Shown here: positions 1 to 5,199 of the stretch, one piece after another
Numbering within the stretch: position 1 is the first letter of the stretch
Layout: each line of letters opens with the position of its first letter
From: Chloroflexota bacterium
GTDB taxonomy: Bacteria; Chloroflexota; Ktedonobacteria; Ktedonobacterales; Ktedonobacteraceae
DNA length: 7,835 nucleotides
Reading direction: 5' to 3'
NCBI GenBank assembly: GCA_005881495.1
Contig: VBHI01000458.1
Span: forward strand, 1 to 7,835
The notes under the pieces: model-generated
Database searches by the model: none
Seen by the model: the letters and a program-made list of their open reading frames with translations, nothing else
Told to the model about the DNA's origin: nothing
Translations under genes and position numbers: made by a program

Positions 1-89
1 GCCAGGCGTTCCGCGAAAGAACTCTTTCCGCTACGCGCACCTCCTAGTATCAGTATCAACCGTGGGGGTATCGTTTTCTCTGAAAACAC
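1..89 (-). CDS. cobU: Adenosylcobinamide kinase / adenosylcobinamide-phosphate guanylyltransferase, N-terminal fragment
   Basis: Seen: reading leftward from a GTG at 89-87, 29 codons stay open to the window edge and give a beta strand followed by a P-loop, LILILGGARSGKSSFAERLA (residues 11 to the edge). GGARSGKS is the Walker A form typical of the CobU/CobP family, which phosphorylates adenosylcobinamide and then transfers GMP to it, making the AdoCbi-GDP used by CobS. An in-frame stop lies upstream near 144, no ATG lies between it and the P-loop, and AGGAGAAG sits about nine bases before the GTG, which favours this start. The gene lies 97 bases downstream of cobS on the same strand, probably in one transcription unit. 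Only the first sixth or so of the protein is visible, so intactness cannot be judged. Other P-loop NTPases are possible, but the motif plus the cobS neighbour make CobU the best call. Confidence 0.85.
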   Translation of the reverse strand, partial: MFSEKTIPPRLILILGGARSGKSSFAERL

Positions 90-186
90 GATGGATTTCT
101 TCTCCTGGTTATCGTTCCCGCGGAGGAACTTCCTCAATTCAGCTTATCGATTGCATAGCAACAATAGAAAATCGCAAGTCGAGTGC

Positions 187-1020
187 TCATACTCGTACCA
201 TGACCACTACCAACAATGCTACTACCTCCGCCACTTCCTCAATTGCCCCGTAGTTATCACCGGTCAGTCCTCCAATGCTCCGGGTTATCCAGGATCCCAG
301 AATCAGTGTCGTAATAGTCACCGTTATCCATACGATAAGACCAATGAATCGTCCCGCGATCAGCACGATAGTCAAAGCGACGATGCTTGCCAGGACCAGT
401 CGCTCGGTCGTGACAGCCTGGTGAAACGCTGCTCCCAAACCAGTTGGGCGTGCTCCAGGAAAAACGCGCAACACCAGCACCATGGCCCAGCGTGCAGAGG
501 GCAACGCGATCAACAGGGCAAGTGGGAGGGTGTGTGCTCTTATACTGGCGAAAAGCGCAAATTTGAGCAACAATATACACGTCGCGCCAAGCACTCCGAA
601 ACTTCCTACACGACTATCGCGCATAATCTCTAATTTGCGTTCGCGTGTACTGCCACCAAAAAGCCCGTCGCACGAGTCCATCAGTCCATCTAGATGGAGT
701 CCTCCCGTAAGTATTACCAGCATTGCAACAAGTAAAGCTGCCAGGACGAGTTGCGGAACGAGCGGAGCAAGTATCAGCACAAGCAACCAGAGCAGCAGTG
801 CCAGCAGCAAACCCACCAATGGGAAATATTCACAGCCGATCACGAGGCGCGGTGTGACCTCGTCCTTATCAAAGACCTGCGTACTCCCAGGCACAGGCAG
901 CACAGTGAGGAACCGCACTGCTGCCACGAACTCCGCATATTGACTCAGGAACACACTCCTCAAGCGAGAAAAACGATCCTGCCTTTGGCTGGAGGAATGC
1001 TGTTTCTGCCTTTTATCCAT
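187..1020 (-). CDS. cobS: Adenosylcobinamide-GDP ribazoletransferase (cobalamin synthase)
   Basis: Integral membrane enzyme that joins AdoCbi-GDP to alpha-ribazole (or its 5'-phosphate), closing the nucleotide loop of cobalamin. The 277-residue protein carries the family signatures: GGLHLDGLMDSCDGL at 106-120, IMRDSRVGSFG at 132-142 and GGLTGDNYGA at 250-259, whose acidic residues are thought to bind metal and substrate. Hydrophobic stretches at about 60-104, 146-160, 165-185, 208-242 and 262-276 fit a multi-pass membrane protein. Length is slightly above the usual 250 or so because of a polar, basic N-terminal extension of about 28 residues. The ATG overlaps the end of cobC by 8 bases (ATGGATAA, 1020-1013), indicating translational coupling, and AAGGAACGG lies just upstream. 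It sits between cobC and cobU. It looks intact. Family assignment is firm from the motifs. Confidence 0.95.
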   Translation of the reverse strand: MDKRQKQHSSSQRQDRFSRLRSVFLSQYAEFVAAVRFLTVLPVPGSTQVFDKDEVTPRLVIGCEYFPLVGLLLALLLWLLVLILAPLVPQLVLAALLVAMLVILTGGLHLDGLMDSCDGLFGGSTRERKLEIMRDSRVGSFGVLGATCILLLKFALFASIRAHTLPLALLIALPSARWAMVLVLRVFPGARPTGLGAAFHQAVTTERLVLASIVALTIVLIAGRFIGLIVWITVTITTLILGSWITRSIGGLTGDNYGAIEEVAEVVALLVVVMVRV

Positions 1021-1792
1021 CTCGCACCGTTCCTTGTTCTCGCCGGTTCTCAGGATTCCAGGAGGCTGCTCCTATCGAGGCTGGACTTTTCGCCGTATGA
1101 TCCGTGGGCATAGCATATTGATCGTTCAGCAGAGCAAGTACTACATGCGGGACAGTTGGCTCGTGAACTGGCAGGAGATCTATAGCGCTCAGTGAACCGG
1201 GGTCGAGCCGTAGTTGCCACTGGCGCTGTAACGGCATTCCTAGCAGGCCGCACAACAATACGCGCAGGGGACCTCCGTGGCTGACAATCACCACGTCACC
1301 TGCTGTTGGCAAATCATCGCTCTGCATAATAGTTGATAACGCATCCTTTACTCTCTGCTGCATGTGCGCCACAAGCTCACCGTTGGGAGGAGAATGATGT
1401 TCGGGATCGGTAAAGAAGCCCAACTGGTCTTTGAATTGCTCGGCAATCTGCGTGTAGGTAAGTCCTTCCCATTCGCCGAAGTTTAGCTCGCGCCATGCTG
1501 CCGACACCATGATCTGTACAGCCGGTGTTCTCTGGTGAGCGATGACCTCCGCCGTCTCGCGCGCTCTCACCAGGTCACTCGTGTAAATAGCAGAAATCAT
1601 CTCTTTCTGTAGCCGCTCCGCAAGCCAGAGCGCCTGTGCTCGTCCCTGCGCTGAAAGTGGAATGTCACGATGGCCACAGTAGCGTTGCTGCGTGTTCCAC
1701 TCAGTCAGTCCATGCCGCACAAGCCAGAGACGCCTGGTATGTTGTCCCTCGCCGCTTTGCGTTGTTGTGATGTGTGTCGTTACTTCAGCCAT
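1013..1792 (-). CDS. cobC: Alpha-ribazole phosphatase-type histidine phosphatase
   Basis: Histidine phosphatase (phosphoglycerate mutase-like) of 259 residues. Visible catalytic features: LVRHGLTEWN at 24-33, with R26 and the phospho-accepting H27; TSDLVRARETA at 71-81 with R76; RELNFGEWEG at 101-110 with E102 as likely acid; and VSHGGPLRVLL at 170-180 with H172. The RELNFGEWEG form and the position directly ahead of cobS argue for CobC, which removes phosphate from alpha-ribazole 5'-phosphate (or from the cobalamin 5'-phosphate product) in nucleotide loop assembly. It is longer than typical 200-residue CobC proteins, with about 20 extra N-terminal residues and a polar tail of about 35 residues of unknown role. 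The start ATG has a modest GAAAAGAAG upstream. It overlaps cobS by 8 bases. A generic phosphatase function cannot be excluded by sequence alone; context decides. Confidence 0.88.
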   Translation of the reverse strand: MAEVTTHITTTQSGEGQHTRRLWLVRHGLTEWNTQQRYCGHRDIPLSAQGRAQALWLAERLQKEMISAIYTSDLVRARETAEVIAHQRTPAVQIMVSAAWRELNFGEWEGLTYTQIAEQFKDQLGFFTDPEHHSPPNGELVAHMQQRVKDALSTIMQSDDLPTAGDVVIVSHGGPLRVLLCGLLGMPLQRQWQLRLDPGSLSAIDLLPVHEPTVPHVVLALLNDQYAMPTDHTAKSPASIGAASWNPENRREQGTVRDG

Positions 1793-1817
1793 GAATCACT
1801 TCTTTTCATACAGAGGT

Positions 1818-1846
1818 AGTGTATAACCGACTGGGTGACTTTGCAA
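1818..1846 (-). promoter_or_regulatory. Candidate sigma-70-type promoter for cobC-cobS-cobU
   Basis: On the minus strand TTGCAA (1846-1841) and TACACT (1823-1818) are 17 bases apart, about 26 bases before the cobC ATG, so the transcript leader would be about 20 bases. Each hexamer is an imperfect match to consensus. It is the best-placed pair in the spacer, but it is a prediction from spacing and sequence only. Confidence 0.4.
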
Positions 1847-1882
1847 CGTTGGAGGAGTCTCCATTTGCCATAGTGGACTGGT

Positions 1883-1939
1883 ATGAGCATTCCATTATAG
1901 AATGCACCATGAAATGCTCATGTGCCAATGAAATTGGCA
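1883..1939. promoter_or_regulatory. Cluster of three inverted repeats upstream of cobT
   Basis: Three perfect inverted repeats are packed into 57 bases of the cobT leader: ATGAGCATT (1883-1891) with AATGCTCAT (1913-1921); nested in it GCATTC (1887-1892) with GAATGC (1900-1905); and TGCCAAT (1923-1929) with ATTGGCA (1933-1939) around a three-base loop. The first two share bases and cannot form fully at once, so alternative RNA folds or overlapping protein operators are both possible. A shorter repeat, TGGAG/CTCCA, lies at 1850-1863. None resembles the conserved B12 box or core of the cobalamin riboswitch. Function is inferred from position only. Confidence 0.4.
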
Positions 1940-1975
1940 TTCCTCCCCGGAAGCATACAGCAGAAAGAGAACTAT

Positions 1976-2395
1976 ATGATGCAACACATACTTGATAGGG
2001 TAGCAGGTGTCACGCCCCTTGATACGCCTGCGATGGAGCTGGCGAGAACGCGCCAGCAACAGTTAACGAAGCCGGCAGGCAGCCTTGGGAGGCTCGAAGA
2101 TATTGCCATTCAAATGGCAGGTATTACCAAACAACCCCTGCCGAACGTAAAACAAAAAGCGGTCATCATTATGGCAGGAGATCATGGTGTCACAAGAGAG
2201 GGGGTAAGTGCTTATCCGTCCGCTGTGACACCACAAATGGTCTATAATTTCCTCCGGGGTGGGGCAGCTATCAACATCCTCGCGCATCACATTGGGGCAA
2301 AGGTGATTGTTGTCGATGTCGGAGTAGCAGCCGACCTCTCTCATCCCGACTTACTCTCGCGGAAAGTGGCCTACTCAGTTAAACCAGGGAATTGA
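1976..2395 (+). pseudogene. cobT: Nicotinate-nucleotide:dimethylbenzimidazole phosphoribosyltransferase, N-terminal part, frame-broken
   Basis: CobT moves phosphoribose from nicotinate mononucleotide to 5,6-dimethylbenzimidazole, giving alpha-ribazole 5'-phosphate. This frame encodes the N-terminal part: [10 protein letters not shown] and then [16 protein letters not shown], both family hallmarks, followed by [11 protein letters not shown] and SRKVAY. Homology stops at the TAC codon 2372-2374; six unrelated codons and a TGA (2393-2395) follow. The family normally continues with about 30 residues including the GPAM(T/S) segment before a [16 protein letters not shown] stretch. That segment is absent, and the [12 protein letters not shown] stretch reappears in another frame at 2382. 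The start is taken at one of two adjacent ATGs (1976 or 1979) after AGAAAGAGA; a GTG at 1922 extends the frame but falls inside an inverted repeat and adds no family residues. Either a true pseudogene or a sequence/assembly deletion; the missing length must be 3n+2 bases. Confidence 0.88.
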
Positions 2396-2951
2396 CCTCG
2401 TAGCGACAGGGGATATGGGTATTGGCAACACGACGGCTTCGAGCGCAATTGCCGCGGTACTGCTGCAAAAGCCGGTAGCGCTCGTTACCGGGCGCGGAAC
2501 GGGAATCGATGATGAGCAACTCGCTCATAAGATACAAGTGATTGAGAAAGCGATCCAGCGCAACGTTCCCAACCCCCAGGAGCCTCTCGACGTGCTTATG
2601 CGCGTAGGGGGATTAGAAATTGCCGGACTGGTTGGTGTAATAATAGCTGCTGCCTCGCGCCGCATTCCCGTGGTGATCGACGGTTTCATTTCAGGCGCTG
2701 CGGCGCTGATTGCAGTTGAACTCAATCCGGTGATTGGCGCGTATCTGCTGGCTGGGCATGCATCCGTAGAACAAGGGCATCACTTGATTCTCGAGAGGCT
2801 GGGACTCCTCCCTCTTCTCGATCTTAAGCTCAGGCTTGGAGAAGGGACTGGTGCCGTACTGGCGATGAGCATCATTGAGGCGGCGCTACGTATACATGGT
2901 GAGATGGCTACATTCGCGGAAGCCGGTGTAAGCACACGCGAAGAAAAGTAG
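2382..2951 (+). pseudogene. cobT: Nicotinate-nucleotide:dimethylbenzimidazole phosphoribosyltransferase, C-terminal part in a shifted frame
   Basis: This is the rest of cobT. In the frame of AAC at 2382 it reads [18 protein letters not shown], then [46 protein letters not shown] and [18 protein letters not shown], all recognisable CobT C-terminal blocks. The glutamate of RLGEGTG corresponds to the catalytic base of Salmonella CobT (Glu317). The two parts together give about 322 residues against a usual 350 or so, the shortfall lying wholly at the junction. The first ATG in this frame is at 2415 (inside GDMGIGNTT) and has no evident ribosome binding site, so independent translation is unlikely. 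Apart from the junction there are no stops or degraded motifs, so the break is recent or artefactual. No clear terminator follows; the next ORF starts 21 bases on. Confidence 0.88.
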
Positions 2952-2972
2952 GAATGTTCAAAGGAGGTTCAT

Positions 2973-3062
2973 TTGAAATTGTTCAGAGTTGACCTGAAGG
3001 ATAAAGAGCAAGCACTCGCGTTCTTGACAGGGCTCTCACGGTATGCTACTTTCGACTTGTAG
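2973..3062 (+). CDS. Possible 29-codon small ORF or gene remnant with strong ribosome binding site
   Basis: A perfect AAGGAGG (2961-2967) lies five bases before a TTG at 2973, from which 29 codons run to TAG at 3060-3062. The peptide begins MKLFRVDLKDKEQALAFL (TTG read as Met) and ends RYATFDL. It is the strongest Shine-Dalgarno sequence in the window. The peptide is in the same frame as the kinase gene at 3090, with only the TAG and nine codons between. Its pattern (short strand, helix, then FDL) is faintly like the start of small HPr-like proteins, which would continue past FDL, so it may be the stub of a truncated gene; that is a weak impression. A predicted promoter (3024-3052) lies inside it. 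Other possibilities are a leader peptide or chance. I do not recognise a function. Confidence 0.35.
   Translation: MKLFRVDLKDKEQALAFLTGLSRYATFDL
3024..3052 (+). promoter_or_regulatory. Candidate promoter for the tandem kinase operon
   Basis: A perfect TTGACA (3024-3029) is separated by 17 bases from TACTTT (3047-3052), which is preceded by TG at 3044-3045 as in an extended -10 element. Transcription would begin near 3059, leaving a leader of about 30 bases that holds GGAGGG (3080-3085) just before the kinase ATG at 3090. This would let the kinase pair be expressed independently of cobT. Prediction from sequence only. Confidence 0.5.
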
Positions 3063-3089
3063 AGAACGATAACAGTTTCGGAGGGAGAA

Positions 3090-5165
3090 ATGGCGGCTTC
3101 TGCCACCTATTGTAACGAGTGTGGGGGATCCAATCCACTACAAGCGACGCATTGCTTCGTCTGCAACCAGGCGTTGCAATCTTCTGCAGCCTCACCTTTT
3201 TTCCCGGCGCACACTGCTTCTTCAAACGCTGCCGTTCTGATGAGAGAAGCCCCAGGTGGTCCTCTTGTTCCTTCTTACCTGCTCCACTCGCGTTATAGCA
3301 TCGTCAGTGAGATAGGTACCGGTGGCTTCGGGGCCGTCTACAAGGCGAAAGATACGCTTTTCAGCCATCGCCTCGTGGCGATCAAGGAAATGAACCAGGA
3401 TGGTTTGAGTCCACAAGAGCTGGCTGAGGCTACCGCTGCCTTTGAACATGAAGCGTTACTGTTGACGGATCTCACCCATCCCAACCTGCCGCGCATTCAC
3501 GATCATTTTAGCGAGCATGGACGCTCCTATGTTGTTATGGACTTTATCGCGGGCGATACCGTGGAAGACTACCTGGGCAAATCCTCCCAGCGCCTCCCGG
3601 TTGAGATGGTCCTTGAAATCGGTCTCCAATTGTGTACGGTGCTCGACTACCTGCATACCCACCAGCCACCCATTATCTTTCGCGACCTCAAGCCTGCGAA
3701 TATTATGCGCACCGCCGACAACCACGTGTACCTGATCGATTTTGGCATCGCGCGCCACTTCAAGCCTGGGAAGGCGAAAGATACTATTCCCCTCGGCTCG
3801 AAAGGCTACGCCGCTCCCGAACAGTATGGCAAAGCGCAGACAACCCCCCAATCGGATATCTACGGCCTCGGAGCCACACTTCACGAGTTACTCACGGGCG
3901 ATGACCCCTCACTCACCCTCTTTCATTTTCAAGCTGTCCCATCAAGTAGATCACCCATCTTTGCCCAACTCAACGCTCTCCTCAAGCAGATGGTGGAGAT
4001 GGAGATGAGCAAGCGACCAGCAAGCGTGGCGATCGTCAAGCAGGAATTACAGCGCCTTCTTGCCCAACGGACGGCTCAAAAACCGGGCCCGGTGGTCAAG
4101 CGGAGAACCTTTATGAAAGGCTGCCTCAGCGTGGTAGCAACGTGTAGCGTCAGTATCGCTATCGCGACCTTCGTCGTTGAAAAGCCGAATGCGATAGACA
4201 TGCTGTTTCCTCACCCGTTCATTGGAACTACCCCGGTGCGTTCCCCATCTGCTCCAGCGCCTGCGCAAGCCAGGATTCTCAGCCGACCTCTTTTCACGTA
4301 CCACGGCCATACTGGATCGGTGACAGCCGTCGCCTGGTCCCCCGGTGGACAACACATTGCTTCCGCCGGCACAATCGATAGCTCCGTACAGGTCTGGGAT
4401 GCGAACACAGGAAACCTCGTTATGGTCCCTGGTCTTGCCATTTATCCGGCAGAGCAAAGGCTTCTTTCTCGTGAAAGAGAACCCGCTCTTTTTGCGACCA
4501 ATAACCAGAGAGTGGATGCTCTGGCATGGTCCTCAGATAGCACACATATCGCTGCAGCGCTGGGCAACGACACCGTAGACGCCTGGAGTATAGCAACAGG
4601 AGATGAGAGCCTCTTTCGTTTTAGCCAACCTGGAAATATCAATGCCCTGGCATGGTCCCCGGATGGGAGCAGGATCGCTGCTGTCAGCGGGAACACCACT
4701 GTCCAGGTGCGTTCGGCGACAACAGGAAAACTCATCTTCACGTACACCGGCCATGCTCAAACGGTGCTTACCCTTGCCTGGTCGCCCGATGGGAAATACA
4801 TTACCTCGGGCGGAGCCGATGGCATCGTGAAAGTCTGGGATGCGAGCACGGGGCACACTTCAGTAAACTATCGCGGTCATACTGCTGCGGTCAATGCCGT
4901 CATCTGGTCGCCCGATAGCAGCCACATCGCCTCGGGCGGGACCGACGGAACCGTGCAAGTTGAGAGGGCCACTCCTACTCACCGGATCGGAAGCGCGTAT
5001 CGCCTCAGGCGGGACCGACGCCACCGCACAGGTGTGGTCCTTCGGCAAGGCCAGCAATCAAGCAATGGCTTTGCAGGGCGAAATTCTGATGTATCGCGGC
5101 CATTCCGGCCAGGTGACGTCCGTGACGTGGTCGCCGGATGGACAATATATTGCCTCCGGCAGTGA
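3090..5165 (+). CDS. Zinc-ribbon Ser/Thr protein kinase with twin-arginine/hydrophobic segment and WD40 propeller; C-terminus frameshifted
   Basis: Start ATG follows GGAGGG by four bases. Domain order: zinc ribbon with CxxC pairs C8/C11 and C22/C25; PknB-like kinase domain about 69-324; KRRTFMK at 337-343 followed by a hydrophobic stretch 344-363; Pro/Ala-rich linker; WD40 blades from 401. Kinase motifs are nearly complete: GTGGFG loop 76-81, K99 (VAIKE), likely helix-C E121, IIFRDLKPAN 195-204 with D199, K201 and N204, DFG 217-219 and APE 242-244; only the HRD histidine is replaced (F197). It should be catalytically active, phosphorylating Ser/Thr of unknown targets. Repeats of the type GH...V..VAWSPDG..IASGG.D.TVQVW give five blades up to residue 624. 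After TVQV the frame leaves the WD40 code, and the last 67 residues, which are Arg-rich and unlike any WD40 blade, are out-of-frame sequence ending at TAG 5163-5165. The true propeller resumes in another frame (4993-5199). The protein is probably a membrane-anchored sensor kinase; as read, its propeller is incomplete. Confidence 0.9.
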   Translation: MAASATYCNECGGSNPLQATHCFVCNQALQSSAASPFFPAHTASSNAAVLMREAPGGPLVPSYLLHSRYSIVSEIGTGGFGAVYKAKDTLFSHRLVAIKEMNQDGLSPQELAEATAAFEHEALLLTDLTHPNLPRIHDHFSEHGRSYVVMDFIAGDTVEDYLGKSSQRLPVEMVLEIGLQLCTVLDYLHTHQPPIIFRDLKPANIMRTADNHVYLIDFGIARHFKPGKAKDTIPLGSKGYAAPEQYGKAQTTPQSDIYGLGATLHELLTGDDPSLTLFHFQAVPSSRSPIFAQLNALLKQMVEMEMSKRPASVAIVKQELQRLLAQRTAQKPGPVVKRRTFMKGCLSVVATCSVSIAIATFVVEKPNAIDMLFPHPFIGTTPVRSPSAPAPAQARILSRPLFTYHGHTGSVTAVAWSPGGQHIASAGTIDSSVQVWDANTGNLVMVPGLAIYPAEQRLLSREREPALFATNNQRVDALAWSSDSTHIAAALGNDTVDAWSIATGDESLFRFSQPGNINALAWSPDGSRIAAVSGNTTVQVRSATTGKLIFTYTGHAQTVLTLAWSPDGKYITSGGADGIVKVWDASTGHTSVNYRGHTAAVNAVIWSPDSSHIASGGTDGTVQVERATPTHRIGSAYRLRRDRRHRTGVVLRQGQQSSNGFAGRNSDVSRPFRPGDVRDVVAGWTIYCLRQ

Positions 5166-5199
5166 AGATGGAACGGTGCAAGTATGGCGAGCAATGTAA
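4993..5199 (+). pseudogene. Displaced last WD40 blades of the first kinase (shifted frame)
   Basis: In the frame of GCG at 4993 the sequence reads ARIASGGTDATAQVW (second half of blade 6), a short linker, then a full blade 7, YRGHSGQVTSVTWSPDGQY through GTVQVWRAM, ending at TAA 5197-5199. Adding it to the five blades in the main frame gives the seven blades of a closed propeller, matching the intact paralogue next door. Blade 6 is short by roughly 18 residues. Between 4964 and 4987 the third frame carries EGHSYSPD, which looks like compressed pieces of a GHS...WSPD repeat, so more than one deletion seems to have occurred. Net missing length is 3n+2 bases. This stretch is almost certainly the original C-terminus of the kinase at 3090, not a separate gene. 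Confidence 0.82.

Noticed and set aside
91..633. Plus-strand frames across cobS
   Set aside because: They are antisense to a strongly supported cobS and are low-complexity, Ser/His/Gln-rich translations with no family features.
1793..1975. Cobalamin riboswitch between cobC and cobT
   Set aside because: The spacer lacks a recognisable B12 box and riboswitch core and is too short for a full element on either strand.
2415..2951. Independent short CobT-like gene starting at 2415
   Set aside because: CobT homology continues upstream of this ATG in the same frame to 2382, and no ribosome binding site precedes the ATG.
4940..5010. Programmed ribosomal frameshift in the first kinase
   Set aside because: No slippery heptamer is evident, part of blade 6 is missing, and pieces occur in all three frames, which fits deletions and not recoding.
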